Assembly: GCA_026018925.1 (NCBI GenBank) | Contig: JAKSZU010000512.1 | Coordinates: 28,917 to 92,916 of the forward strand | Direction of reading: 5' to 3' | From: Tupaia tana | Lineage: Eukaryota; Chordata; Mammalia; Scandentia; Tupaiidae | Length of the DNA: 64,000 nt | In this document: piece after piece, positions 1 to 13,600 of the stretch | Position numbering within the stretch: position 1 is the first letter of the stretch | How the letters are laid out: the number at the start of each line of letters is the position of its first letter | Program-made: the position numbers and the translations under genes | Notes under the pieces: model-generated | Seen by the model: only the letters and a program-made list of their open reading frames with translations | Told to the model about the DNA's origin: nothing | Databases searched by the model: none

Positions 1-228
1 TGTCCTGCAAGCCTCTGGCCAGCAAGGGATACTGAGGGAGGGTCACCTCTGATCGCCACCTCACTTCCAGACCCCCAGGCCCCAGACTCCACCTTCTAGA
101 CCTTCCTGGAAGGCCAGCAGGCAATAGCGTGTCCTGCAAGCCTCTGGCCAGCAAGGGATACTGAGGGAGGGTCACCTCTGACCCCCACCTCACTTCCAGA
201 CCCCCAGGCCCCAGACTCCACCTTCTAG
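1..228 (+). repeat. Left edge: truncated A followed by a full A
   Basis: The window opens 30 bases into an A copy (TGTCCTGCAAG) carrying the GATCGCC variant, followed by a full A with the GGAAGGCC variant (100-228). The same pair occurs inside the three-A runs near 2760-2997, 7680-7920 and 10440-10689. So the edge falls within a standard higher-order block and the array continues to the left. Confidence 0.9.
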
Positions 229-2997
229 GTAGGTAGCCAGGATCTCCTTAAGGCGGGGTTTTTTTTTCTCTTTTCTTTTCCCTTGAACCCCCTGCATTCT
301 CTTTTTAACACCTAGCCCTCCTTCTCCCCCAAGACCTTCCTGGACTGCCAGCAGGCAATAGCGTGTCCTGCAAGCCTCTGGCCAGGAAGGGATACTGAGG
401 GAGGGTCACCTCTGACCCCCACCTCACTTCCAGACCCCCAGGCCCCAGACTCCACCTTCTAGACCTTCCTGGACTGCCAGCAGGCAATAGCGTGTCCTGC
501 AAGCCTCTGGCCAGCAAGGGATACTGAGGGAGGGTCACCTCTGACCCCCACCTCACTTCCAGACCCCCAGGCCCCAGACTCCACCTTCTAGACCTTCCTG
601 GACTGCCAGCAGGCAATAGCGTATCCTGCAAGCCTCTGGCCAGCAAGGGATACTGAGGGAGGGTCACCTCTGACCCCCACCTCACTTCCAGACCCCCCAG
701 GCCCCATACTCCAACTTCTAGACCTTCCTGGACTGCCAGCAGGCAATAGCGTGTCCTGCAAGCCTCTGGCCAGCAAGGGATACTGAGTGAGGGTCACCTC
801 TGACCCCCACCTCACTTCCAGACCCCCAGGCCCCAGACTCCACCTTCTAGGTAGGTAGCCAGGATCTCCTTAAGGCGGGGTTTTTTTTCTCTTTTCTTTT
901 CCCTTGAACCCCCTGCATTCTCTTTTTAACACCTAGCCCTCCTTCTCCCCCCAGACCTTCCTGGACTGCCAGCAGGCAATAGCGTGTCCTGCAAGCCTCT
1001 GGCCAGCAAGGGATACTGAGGGAGGGTCACCTCTGACCACCACCTCACTTCCAGACCCCCAGGTCCCAGACTCCACCTTCTAGGTAGGTAGCCAGGATCT
1101 CCTTAAGGCGGGTTTTTTTTTCTCTTTTCTTTTCCCTTGACCCCCCTGCATTCTCTTTTTAACACCTAGCCCTCCTTCTCCCCCCAGACCTTCCTGGACT
1201 GCCAGCAGGCAATAGCGTGTCCTGCAAGCCTCTGGCCAGCAAGGGATACTGAGAGAGGGTCACCTCTGACCCCCACCTCACTTCCAGACCCCCAGGCCCC
1301 AGACTCCACCTTCTAGGTAGGTAGCCAGGATCTCCTTAAGGCGGGGTTTTTTTTCTCTTTTCTTTTCCCTTGACCCCCCTGCATTCTCTTTTTAACACCT
1401 AGCCCTCCTTCTCCCCCCAGAACTTCCTGGACTGCCAGCAGGCAATAGCGTGTCCTGCAAGCCTCTGGCCAGCAAGGGATACTGAGGGAGGGTCACCTCT
1501 GACCCCACCTCACTTCCAGACCCCCATGCCCCAGACTCCACCTTCTAGACCTTCCTGGACTGCCAGCAGGCAATAGCGTGTCCTGCAAGCCTCTGGCCAG
1601 CAAGGGATACTGAGGGAGGGTCACCTCTGACCCCCACCTCACTTCCAGACCCCCAGGCCCCAGACTCCACCTTCTAGACCTTCCTGGACTGCCAGCAGGC
1701 AATAGCGTGTCCTGCAAGCCTCTGGCCAGCAAGGGATACTGAGGGAGGGTCACCTCTGACCCCCACCTCACTTCCAGACCCCCCAGGCCCCAGACTCCAC
1801 CTTCTAGGTAGGTAGCCAGGATCTCCTTAAGGCGGGTTTTTTTTTTCTCTTTTCTTTTCCCTTGACCCCCCTGCATTCTCTTTTTAACACCTAGCCCTCC
1901 TTCTCCCCCCAGACCTTCCTGGACTGCCAGCAGGCAATAGCGTGTCCTGCAAGCCTCTGGCCAGCAAGGGATACTGAGGGAGGGTCACCTCTGACCCCCA
2001 CCTCACTTCCAGACCCCCCAGGCCCCAGACTCCACCTTCTAGGTAGGTAGCCAGGATCTCCTTAAGGCGGGGTTTTTTTTCTCTTTTCTTTTCCCTTGAC
2101 CCCCCTGCATTCTCTTTTTAACACCTAGCCCTCCTTCTCCCCCCAGACCTTCCTGGACTGCCAGCAGGCAATAGCGTGTCCTGCAAGCCTCTGGCCAGCA
2201 AGGGATACTGAGGGAGGGTCACCTCTGACCCCCACCTCACTTCCAGACCCCCAGGCCCCAGACTCCACCTTCTAGGTAGGTAGCCAGGATCTCCTTAAGG
2301 CGGGGTTTTTTTTCTCTTTTCTTTTCCCTTGACCCCCCTGCATTCTCTTTTTAACACCTAGCCCTCCTTCTACCCCCAGACCTTCCTGGACTGCCAGCAG
2401 GCAATAGCGTGTCCTGCAAGCCTCTGGCCAGCAAGGGATACTGAGGGAGGGTCACCTCTGACCCCCACCTCACTTCCAGACCCCCAGGCCCCAGACTCCA
2501 CCTTCTAGGTAGGTAGCCAGGATCTCCTTAAGGCGGGGTTTTTTTTTCTCTTTTCTTTTCCCTTGACCCCCTGCATTCTCTTTTTAACACCTAGCCCTCC
2601 TTCTCCCCCAGACCTTCCTGGACTGCCAGCAGGCAATAGCGTGTCCTGCAAGCCTCTGGCCAGCAAGGGATACTGAGGGAGGGTCACCTCTGACCCCCAC
2701 CTCACTTCCAGACCCCCAGGACCAGACTCCACCTTCTAGACCTTCCTGGACTGCCAGCAGGCAATAGCGTGTCCTGCAAGCCTCTGGCCAGCAAGGGATA
2801 CTGAGGGAGGGTCACCTCTGATCGCCACCTCACTTCCAGACCCCCAGGCCCCAGACTCCACCTTCTAGACCTTCCTGGAAGGCCAGCAGGCAATAGCGTG
2901 TCCTGCAAGCCTCTGGCCAGCAAGGGATACTGAGGGAGGGTCACCTCTGACCCCCACCTCACTTCCAGACCCCCAGGCCCCAGACTCCACCTTCTAG
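229..2997 (+). repeat. Left higher-order block 1 (A-runs 4-1-1-3-1-1-1-3)
   Basis: The block is 2,769 bp from one B start to the next equivalent one. The four-A run carries GCCAGGAAGG, then GCGTATCC, then CCATACTCCAACTTC, then GAGTGAGG. It is followed by the GACCACCACC plus CAGGTCCC unit, and the CTACCCCCAG acceptor variant occurs near 2370. The same order and the same 2,769-bp length recur at 7921-10689. Confidence 0.88.
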
Positions 2998-5900
2998 GTA
3001 GGTAGCCAGGATCTCCTTAAGGCGGGGTTTTTTTTTCTCTTTCCTTTTCCCTTGAACCCCCTGCATTCTCTTTTTAACACCTAGCCCTCCTTCTCCCCCA
3101 AGACCTTCCTGGACTGCCAGCAGGCAATAGCGTGTCCTGCAAGCCTCTGGCCAGGAAGGGATACTGAGGGAGGGTCACCTCTGACCCCCACCTCACTTCC
3201 AGACCCCCAGGCCCCAGACTCCACCTTCTAGACCTTCCTGGACTGCCAGCAGGCAATAGCGTGTCCTGCAAGCCTCTGGCCAGCAAGGGATACTGAGGGA
3301 GGGTCACCTCTGACCCCCACCTCACTTCCAGACCCCCAGGCCCCAGACTCCACCTTCTAGACCTTCCTGGACTGCCAGCAGGCAATAGCGTATCCTGCAA
3401 GCCTCTGGCCAGCAAGGGATACTGAGGGAGGGTCACCTCTGACCCCCACCTCACTTCCAGACCCCCAGGCCCCATACTCCAACTTCTAGACCTTCCTGGA
3501 CTGCCAGCAGGCAATAGCGTGTCCTGCAAGCCTCTGGCCAGCAAGGGATACTGAGTGAGGGTCACCTCTGACCCCCACCTCACTTCCAGACCCCCAGGCC
3601 CCAGACTCCACCTTCTAGGTAGGTAGCCAGGATCTCCTTAAGGCGGGGTTTTTTTTCTCTTTTCTTTTCCCTTGAACCCCCTGCATTCTCTTTTTAACAC
3701 CTAGCCCTCCTTCTCCCCCCAGACCTTCCTGGACTGCCAGCAGGCAATAGCGTGTCCTGCAAGCCTCTGGCCAGCAAGGGATACTGAGGGGAGGGTCACC
3801 TCTGACCACCACCTCACTTCCAGACCCCCAGGTCCCAGACTCCACCTTCTAGGTAGGTAGCCAGGATCTCCTTAAGGCGGGGTTTTTTTTTCTCTTTTCT
3901 TTTCCCTTGACCCCCCTGCATTCTCTTTTTAACACCTAGCCCTCCTTCTCCCCCCAGACCTTCCTGGACTGCCAGCAGGCAATAGCGTGTCCTGCAAGCC
4001 TCTGGCCAGCAAGGGATACTGAGGGAGGGTCACCTCTGACCCCCACCTCACTTCCAGACCCCCAGGCCCCAGACTCCACCTTCTAGGTAGGTAGCCAGGA
4101 TCTCCTTAAGGCGGGGTTTTTTTTCTCTTTTCTTTTCCCTTGACCCCCCCTGCATTCTCTTTTTAAACACCTAGCCCTCCTTCTCCCCCCAGAACTTCCT
4201 GGACTGCCAGCAGGCAATAGCGTGTCCTGCAAGCCTCTGGCCAGCAAGGGATACTGAGGGAGGGTCACCTCTGACCCCCACCTCACTTCCAGACCCCCAG
4301 GCCTCAGACTCCACCTTCTAGAACTTCCTGGACTGCCAGCAGGCAATAGCGTGTCCTGCAAGCCTCTGGCCAGCAAGGGATACTGAGGGAGGGTCACCTC
4401 TGACCCCCACCTCACTTCCAGACCCCCAGGCCCCAGACTCCACCTTCTAGAACTTCCTGGACTGCCAGCAGGCAATAGGGTGTCCTGCAAGCCTCTGGCC
4501 AACAAGGGATACTGAGGGGAGGGTCACCTCTGACCCCCACCTCACTTCCAGACCCCCAGGCCCCAGACTCCACCTTCTAGGTAGGTAGCCAGGATCTCCT
4601 TAAGGCGGGGTTTTTTTTCTCTTTTCTTTTCCCTTGACCCCCCTGCATTCTCTTTTTAACACCTAGCCTCCTTCTCCCCCCAGACCTTCCTGGACTGCCA
4701 GCAGGCAATAGCGTGTCCTGCAAGCCTCTGGCCAGCAAGGGATACTGAGGGAGGGTCACCTCTGACCCCCACCTCACTTCCAGACCCCCAGGCCCCAGAC
4801 TCCACCTTCTAGGTAGGTAGCCAGGATCTCCTTAAGGCGGGGTTTTTTTTCTCTTTTCTTTTCCCTTGACCCCCCTGCATTCTCTTTTTAACACCTAGCC
4901 CTCCTTCTCCCCCAGACCTTCCTGGACTGCCAGCAGGCAATAGCGTGTCCTGCAAGCCTCTGGCCAGCAAGGGATACTGAGGGAGGGTCACCTCTGACCC
5001 CCACCTCACTTCCAGACCCCCAGGCCCCAGACTCCACCTTCTAGGTAGGTAGCCAGGATCTCCTTAAGGCGGGGTTTTTTTTCTCTTTTCTTTTTCCTTG
5101 ACCCCCCTGCATTCTCTTTTTAACACCTAGCCCTCCTTCTCCTCCCAGACCTTCCTGGACTGCCAGCAGGCAATAGCGTGTCCTGCAAGCCCTCTGGCCA
5201 GCAAGGGATACTGAGGGAGGGTCACCTCTGACCCCCACCTCACTTCCAGACCCCCAGGCCCCAGACTCCACCTTCTAGACCTTCCTGGACTGCCAGCAGG
5301 CAATATCGTGTCCTGCAAGCCTCTGGCCAGCAAGGGATACTGAGGGAGGGTCACCTCTGACCCCCACCTCACTTCCAGACCCCCAGGCCCCAGACTCCAC
5401 CTTCTAGACCTTCCTGGACTGCCAGCAGGCAATAGCGTGTCCTGCAAGCCTCTGGCCAGCAAGGGATACTGAGGGAGGGTCACCTCTGACCCCCACCTCA
5501 CTTCCAGACCCCCAGGCCCCAGACTCCACCTTCTAGGTAGGTAGCCAGGATCTCCTTAAGGCGGGGTTTTTTTTCTCTTTTCTTTTCCCTTGAACCCCCT
5601 GCATTCTCTTTTTAACACCTAGCCCTCCTTCTCCCCCCAGAACTTCCTGGACTGCCAGCAGGCAATAGCGTGTCCTGCAAGCCTCTGGCCAGCAAGGGAT
5701 ACTGAGGGAGGGTCACCTCTGACCCCCACCTCACTTCCAGACCCCCAGGTCCCAGACTCCACCTTCTAGGTAGGTAGCCAGGATCTCCTTAAGGCGGGTT
5801 TTTTTTTCTCTTTTCTTTTCCCTTGACCCCCCTGCATTCTCTTTTTAACACCTAGCCCTCCTTCTCCCCCCAGACCTTCCTGGACTGCCAGCAGGCAATA

Positions 5901-7920
5901 GCGTGTCCTGCAAGCCTCTGGCCAGCAAGGGATACTGAGGGAGGGTCACCTCTGACCCCCACCTCACTTCCAGACCCCCAGGCCCCAGACTCCACCTTCT
6001 AGGTAGGTAGCCAGGATCTCCTTAAGGCGGGGTTTTTTTTCTCTTTTCTTTTCCCTTGACCCCCCTGCATTCTCTTTTTAACACCTAGCCCTCCTTCTCC
6101 CCCAGAACTTCCTGGACTGCCAGCAGGCAATAGCGTGTCCTGCAAGCCTCTGGCCAGCAAGGGATACTGAGGGAGGGTCACCTCTGACCCCCACCTCACT
6201 TCCAGACCCCCATGCACCAGACTCCACCTTCTAGACCTTCCTGGACTGCCAGCAGGCAATAGCGTGTCCTGCAAGCCTCTGGCCAGCAAGGGATACTGAG
6301 GGAGGGTCACCTCTGACCCCCACCTCACTTCCAGACCCCCAGGCCCCAGACTCCACCTTCTAGACCTTCCTGGACTGCCAGCAGGCAATAGCGTGTCCTG
6401 CAAGCCTCTGGCCAGCAAGGGATACTGAGGGAGGGTCACCTCTGACCCCCACCTCACTTCCAGACCCCCAGGCCCCAGACTCCACCTTCTAGGTAGGTAG
6501 CCAGGATCTCCTTAAGGCGGGTTTTTTTTTCTCTTTTCTTTTTCCCTTGACCCCCCTGCATTCTCTTTTTAACACCTAGCCCTCCTTCTCCCCCCAGACC
6601 TTCCTGGACTGCCAGCAGGCAATAGCGTGTCCTGCAAGCCTCTGGCCAGCAAGGGATACTGAGGGAGGGTCACCTCTGACCCCCACCTCACTTCCAGACC
6701 CCCAGGCCCCAGACTCCACCTTCTAGGTAGGTAGCCAGGATCTCCTTAAGGCGGGGTTTTTTTTTCTCTTTTCTTTTCCCTTGACCCCCCTGCATTCTCT
6801 TTTTAACACCTAGCCCCTCCTTCTCCCCCCCAGACCTTCCTGGACTGCCAGCAGGCAATAGCGTGTCCTGCAAGCCTCTGGCCAGCAAGGGATACTGAGG
6901 GAGGGTCACCTCTGACCCCCACCTCACTTCCAGACCCCCAGGCCCCAGACTCCACCTTCTAGGTAGGTAGCCAGGATCTCCTTAAGGCGGGGTTTTTTTT
7001 TCTCTTTTCTTTTCCCTTGACCCCCCCTGCATTCTCTTTTTAACACCTAGCCCTCCTTCTCCCCCCAGACCTTCCTGGACTGCCAGCAGGCAATAGCGTG
7101 TCCTGCAAGCCTCTGGCCAGCAAGGGATACTGAGGGAGGGTCACCTCTGACCCCCACCTCACTTCCAGACCCCCAGGCCCCAGACTCCACCTTCTAGGTA
7201 GGTAGCCAGGATCTCCTTAAGGCGGGGTTTTTTTTTCTCTTTTCTTTTCCCTTGACCCCCCTGCATTCTCTTTTTAACACCTAGCCCTCCTTCTACCCCC
7301 AGACCTTCCTGGACTGCCAGCAGGCAATAGCGTGTCCTGCAAGCCTCTGGCCAGCAAGGGATACTGAGGGAGGGTCACCTCTGACCCCCACCTCACTTCC
7401 AGACCCCCAGGCCCCAGACTCCACCTTCTAGGTAGGTAGCCAGGATCTCCTTAAGGCGGGGTTTTTTTTCTCTTTTCTTTTCCCTTGACCCCCCTGCATT
7501 CTCTTTTTAACACCTAGCCCTCCTTCTCCCCCAGACCTTCCTGGACTGCCAGCAGGCAATAGCGTGTCCTGCAAGCCTCTGGCCAGCAAGGGATACTGAG
7601 GGAGGGTCACCTCTGACCCCCACCTCACTTCCAGACCCCCAGGACCAGACTCCACCTTCTAGACCTTCCTGGACTGCCAGCAGGCAATAGCGTGTCCTGC
7701 AAGCCTCTGGCCAGCAAGGGATACTGAGGGAGGGTCACCTCTGATCGCCACCTCACTTCCAGACCCCCAGGCCCCAGACTCCACCTTCTAGACCTTCCTG
7801 GAAGGCCAGCAGGCAATAGCGTGTCCTGCAAGCCTCTGGCCAGCAAGGGATACTGAGGGAGGGTCACCTCTGACCCCCACCTCACTTCCAGACCCCCAGG
7901 CCCCAGACTCCACCTTCTAG
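2998..7920 (+). repeat. Left higher-order block 2 (expanded, 4-1-1-3-1-1-3-1-1-3-1-1-1-1-3)
   Basis: This 4,923-bp block begins with the same marked four-A run as block 1. It ends with the same CAGGACCAG / GATCGCC / GGAAGGCC three-A run. The interior holds two additional three-A runs, consistent with unequal exchange. A few single-base insertions are present (about 3789, 4148, 5189). Confidence 0.87.
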
Positions 7921-10689
7921 GTAGGTAGCCAGGATCTCCTTAAGGCGGGGTTTTTTTTTCTCTTTTCTTTTCCCTTGAACCCCCTGCATTCTCTTTTTAA
8001 CACCTAGCCCTCCTTCTCCCCCAAGACCTTCCTGGACTGCCAGCAGGCAATAGCGTGTCCTGCAAGCCTCTGGCCAGGAAGGGATACTGAGGGAGGGTCA
8101 CCTCTGACCCCCACCTCACTTCCAGACCCCCAGGCCCCAGACTCCACCTTCTAGACCTTCCTGGACTGCCAGCAGGCAATAGCGTGTCCTGCAAGCCTCT
8201 GGCCAGCAAGGGATACTGAGGGAGGGTCACCTCTGACCCCCACCTCACTTCCAGACCCCCAGGCCCCAGACTCCACCTTCTAGACCTTCCTGGACTGCCA
8301 GCAGGCAATAGCGTATCCTGCAAGCCTCTGGCCAGCAAGGGATACTGAGGGAGGGTCACCTCTGACCCCCACCTCACTTCCAGACCCCCAGGCCCCATAC
8401 TCCAACTTCTAGACCTTCCTGGACTGCCAGCAGGCAATAGCGTGTCCTGCAAGCCTCTGGCCAGCAAGGGATACTGAGTGAGGGTCACCTCTGACCCCCA
8501 CCCTCACTTCCAGACCCCCAGGCCCCAGACTCCACCTTCTAGGTAGGTAGCCAGGATCTCCTTAAGGCGGGGTTTTTTTTCTCTTTTCTTTTCCCTTGAA
8601 CCCCCTGCATTCTCTTTTAACACCTAGCCCTCCTTCTCCCCCCAGACCTTCCTGGACTGCCAGCAGGCAATAGCGTGTCCTGCAAGCCTCTGGCCAGCAA
8701 GGGATACTGAGGGAGGGTCACCTCTGACCACCACCTCACTTCCAGACCCCCAGGTCCCAGACTCCACCTTCTAGGTAGGTAGCCAGGATCTCCTTAAGGC
8801 GGGTTTTTTTTTCTCTTTTCTTTTCCCTTGACCCCCCTGCATTCTCTTTTTAACACCTAGCCCTCCTTCTCCCCCCAGACCTTCCTGGACTGCCAGCAGG
8901 CAATAGCGTGTCCTGCAAGCCTCTGGCCAGCAAGGGATACTGAGAGAGGGTCACCTCTGACCCCCACCTCACTTCCAGACCCCCAGGCCCCAGACTCCAC
9001 CTTCTAGGTAGGTAGCCAGGATCTCCTTAAGGCGGGGTTTTTTTTTCTCTTTTCTTTTCCCTTGACCCCCCTGCATTCTCTTTTTAACACCTAGCCCTCC
9101 TTCTCCCCCCAGAACTTCCTGGACTGCCAGCAGGCAATAGCGTGTCCTGCAAGCCTCTGGCCAGCAAGGGATACTGAGGGAGGGTCACCTCTGACCCCCA
9201 CCTCACTTCCAGACCCCCATGCCCCAGACTCCACCTTCTAGACCTTCCTGGACTGCCAGCAGGCAATAGCGTGTCCTGCAAGCCTCTGGCCAGCAAGGGA
9301 TACTGAGGGAGGGTCACCTCTGACCCCCACCTCACTTCCAGACCCCCAGGCCCCAGACTCCACCTTCTAGACCTTCCTGGACTGCCAGCAGGCAATAGCG
9401 TGTCCTGCAAGCCTCTGGCCAGCAAGGGATACTGAGGGAGGGTCACCTCTGACCCCCACCTCACTTCCAGACCCCCAGGCCCCAGACTCCACCTTCTAGG
9501 TAGGTAGCCAGGATCTCCTTAAGGCGGGTTTTTTTTTCTCTTTTCTTTTCCCTTGACCCCCCTGCATTCTCTTTTTAACACCTAGCCCTCCTTCTCCCCC
9601 CAGACCTTCCTGGACTGCCAGCAGGCAATAGCGTGTCCTGCAAGCCTCTGGCCAGCAAGGGATACTGAGGGAGGGTCACCTCTGACCCCCACCTCACTTC
9701 CAGACCCCCAGGCCCCAGACTCCACCTTCTAGGTAGGTAGCCAGGATCTCCTTAAGGCGGGGTTTTTTTTTCTCTTTTCTTTTCCCTTGACCCCCCTGCA
9801 TTCTCTTTTTAACACCTAGCCCTCCTTCTCCCCCCAGACCTTCCTGGACTGCCAGCAGGCAATAGCGTGTCCTGCAAGCCTCTGGCCAGCAAGGGATACT
9901 GAGGGAGGGTCACCTCTGACCCCCACCTCACTTCCAGACCCCCAGGCCCCAGACTCCACCTTCTAGGTAGGTAGCCAGGATCTCCTTAAGGCGGGGTTTT
10001 TTTTCTCTTTTCTTTTCCCTTGACCCCCCTGCATTCTCTTTTTAACACCTAGCCCTCCTTCTACCCCCCAGACCTTCCTGGACTGCCAGCAGGCAATAGC
10101 GTGTCCTGCAAGCCTCTGGCCAGCAAGGGATACTGAGGGAGGGTCACCTCTGACCCCCACCTCACTTCCAGACCCCCAGGCCCCAGACTCCACCTTCTAG
10201 GTAGGTAGCCAGGATCTCCTTAAGGCGGGGTTTTTTTTCTCTTTTCTTTTCCCTTGACCCCCCTGCATTCTCTTTTTAACACCTAGCCCTCCTTCTCCCC
10301 CAGACCTTCCTGGACTGCCAGCAGGCAATAGCGTGTCCTGCAAGCCTCTGGCCAGCAAGGGATACTGAGGGAGGGTCACCTCTGACCCCCACCTCACTTC
10401 CAGACCCCAGGACCAGACTCCACCTTCTAGACCTTCCTGGACTGCCAGCAGGCAATAGCGTGTCCTGCAAGGCCTCTGGCCAGCAAGGGATACTGAGGGA
10501 GGGTCACCTCTGATCGCCACCTCACTTCCAGACCCCCAGGCCCCAGACTCCACCTTCTAGACCTTCCTGGAAGGCCAGCAGGCAATAGCGTGTCCTGCAA
10601 GCCTCTGGCCAGCAAGGGATACTGAGGGAGGGTCACCTCTGACCCCCACCTCACTTCCAGACCCCCAGGCCCCAGACTCCACCTTCTAG
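7921..10689 (+). repeat. Left higher-order block 3 (copy of block 1)
   Basis: Same A-run pattern and identical 2,769-bp length as 229-2997, offset 7,692 bp. It includes the GTATCC, CATACTCCAAC, GAGTGAGG and CAGGTCCC markers in the same order. It closes with the CTACCCC acceptor variant (about 10060) and the GATCGCC/GGAAGGCC run. Confidence 0.88.
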
Positions 10690-13600
10690 GTAGGTAGCCA
10701 GGATCTCTCCTTAAGGCGGGGTTTTTTTTTCTCTTTCCTTTTCCCTTGAACCCCCTGCATTCTCTTTTTAACACCTAGCCCTCCTTCTCCCCCCAAGACC
10801 TTCCTGGACTGCCAGCAGGCAATAGCGTGTCCTGCAAGCCTCTGGCCAGGAAGGGATACTGAGGGAGGGTCACCTCTGACCCCCACCTCACTTCCAGACC
10901 CCAGGCCCCAGACTCCACCTTCTAGACCTTCCTGGACTGCCAGCAGGCAATAGCGTGTCCTGCAAGCCTCTGGCCAGCAAGGGATACTGAGGGAGGGTCA
11001 CCTCTGACCCCCACCTCACTTCCAGACCCCCAGGCCCCAGACTCCACCTTCTAGACCTTCCTGGACTGCCAGCAGGCAATAGCGTATCCTGCAAGCCTCT
11101 GGCCAGCAAGGGATACTGAGGGAGGGTCACCTCTGACCCCCACCTCACTTCCAGACCCCCAGGCCCATACTCCAACTTCTAGACCTTCCTGGACTGCCAG
11201 CAGGCAATAGCGTGTCCTGCAAGCCTCTGGCCAGCAAGGGATACTGAGTGAGGGTCACCTCTGACCCCCACCTCACTTCCAGACCCCCAGGCCCCAGACT
11301 CCACCTTCTAGGTAGGTAGCCAGGATCTCCTTAAGGCGGGGTTTTTTTTCTCTTTTCTTTTCCCTTGAACCCCCTGCATTCTCTTTTTAACACCTAGCCC
11401 TCCTTCTCCCCCCAGACCTTCCTGGACTGCCAGCAGGCAATAGCGTGTCCTGCAAGCCTCTGGCCAGCAAGGGATACTGAGGGAGGGTCACCTCTGACCA
11501 CCACCTCACTTCCAGACCCCCAGGTCCCAGACTCCACCTTCTAGGTAGGTAGCCAGGATCTCCTTAAGGCGGGGTTTTTTTTTCTCTTTTCTTTTCCCTT
11601 GACCCCCCTGCATTCTCTTTTTAACACCTAGCCCTCCTTCTCCCCCCAGACCTTCCTGGACTGCCAGCAGGCAATAGCGTGTCCTGCAAGCCTCTGGCCA
11701 GCAAGGGATACTGAGGGAGGGTCACCTCTGACCCCCACCTCACTTCCAGACCCCCAGGCCCCAGACTCCACCTTCTAGGTAGGTAGCCAGGATCTCCTTA
11801 AGGCGGGGTTTTTTTTCTCTTTTCTTTTCCCTTGACCCCCCTGCATTCTCTTTTTAACACCTAGCCCTCCTTCTCCCCCCAGAACTTCCTGGACTGCCAG
11901 CAGGCAATAGCGTGTCCTGCAAGCCTCTGGCCAGCAAGGGATACTGAGGGAGGGTCACCTCTGACCCCCACCTCACTTCCAGACCCCCAGGCCTCAGACT
12001 CCACCTTCTAGAACTTCCTGGACTGCCAGCAGGCAATAGCGTGTCCTGCAAGCCTCTGGCCAGCAAGGGGATACTGAGGGAGGGTCACCTCTGACCCCCA
12101 CCTCACTTCCAGACCCCCAGGCCCCCAGACTCCACCTTCTAGAACTTCCTGGACTGCCAGCAGGCAATAGGGTGTCCTGCAAGCCTCTGGCCAACAAGGG
12201 GATACTGAGGGAGGGTCACCTCTGACCCCCACCTCACTTCCAGACCCCCAGGCCCCCAGACTCCACCTTCTAGGTAGGTAGCCAGGATCTCCTTAAGGCG
12301 GGGTTTTTTTTTCTCTTTTCTTTTCCCTTGACCCCCCTGCATTCTCTTTTTAACACCTAGCCCTCCTTCTCCCCCCAGACCTTCCTGGACTGCCAGCAGG
12401 CAATAGCGTGTCCTGCAAGCCTCTGGCCAGCAAGGGATACTGAGGGAGGGTCACCTCTGACCCCCCACCTCACTTCCAGACCCCCAGGCCCCAGACTCCA
12501 CCTTCTAGGTAGGTAGCCAGGATCTCCTTAAGGCGGGGTTTTTTTTCTCTTTTCTTTTCCCTTGACCCCCCCTGCATTCTCTTTTTAACACCTAGCCCTC
12601 CTTCTCCCCCCAGACCTTCCTGGACTGCCAGCAGGCAATAGCGTGTCCTGCAAGCCTCTGGCCAGCAAGGGATACTGAGGGAGGGTCACCTCTGACCCCC
12701 ACCTCACTTCCAGACCCCCAGGCCCCAGACTCCACCTTCTAGGTAGGTAGCCAGGATCTCCTTAAGGCGGGGTTTTTTTTTCTCTTTTCTTTTTCCTTGA
12801 CCCCCCCTGCATTCTCTTTTTAACACCTAGCCCTCCTTCTCCTCCCAGACCTTCCTGGACTGCCAGCAGGCAATAGCGTGTCCTGCAAGCCTCTGGCCAG
12901 CAAGGGATACTGAGGGAGGGTCACCTCTGACCCCCACCTCACTTCCAGACCCCCAGGCCCCAGACTCCACCTTCTAGGTAGGGTAGCCAGGATCTCCTTA
13001 AGGCGGGGTTTTTTTTTCTCTTTTCTTTTCCCTTGACCCCCCTGCATTCTCTTTTGAACACCTAGCCCTCCTTCTCCCCCCAGACCTTCCTGGACTGCCA
13101 GCAGGCAATAGCGTGTCCTGCAAGCCTCTGGCCAGCAAGGGATACTGAGGGAGGGTCACCTCTGACCCCCACCTCACTTCCAGACCCCCAGGCCCCAGAC
13201 TCCACCTTCTAGGTAGGTAGCCAGGATCTCCTTAAGGCGGGGTTTTTTTTCTCTTTTCTTTTCCCTTGACCCCCCTGCATTCTCTTTTTAACACCTAGCC
13301 CTCCTTCTCCCCCCAGACCTTCCTGGACTGCCAGCAGGCAATAGCGTGTCCTGCAAGCCTCTGGCCAGCAAGTGATACTGAGGGAGTGTCCACCTCTGAC
13401 CCCCACCTCACTTCCAGACCCCCCAGGCCCCAGACTCCACCTTCTAGACCTTCCTGGACTGCCAGCAGGCAATAGCGTGTCCTGCAAGCCTCTGGCCAGC
13501 AAGGGATACTGAGGGAGGGTCACCTCTGACCCCCACCTCACTTCCAGACCCCCAGGCCCCCAGACTCCACCTTCTAGGTAGGTAGCCAGGATCTCCTTAA

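Noticed and set aside
3074-3583. 169-residue minus-strand frames, also at 15090, 33436, 41779 and 48097
   Set aside because: These are four-A runs read in antisense; the same by-product explains them.
5041-5271. Lysine/arginine-rich tails (GKRKEKK-type) as nuclear-localised peptides
   Set aside because: They are the reverse complement of the B pyrimidine tract; the frame used depends on the variable C run.
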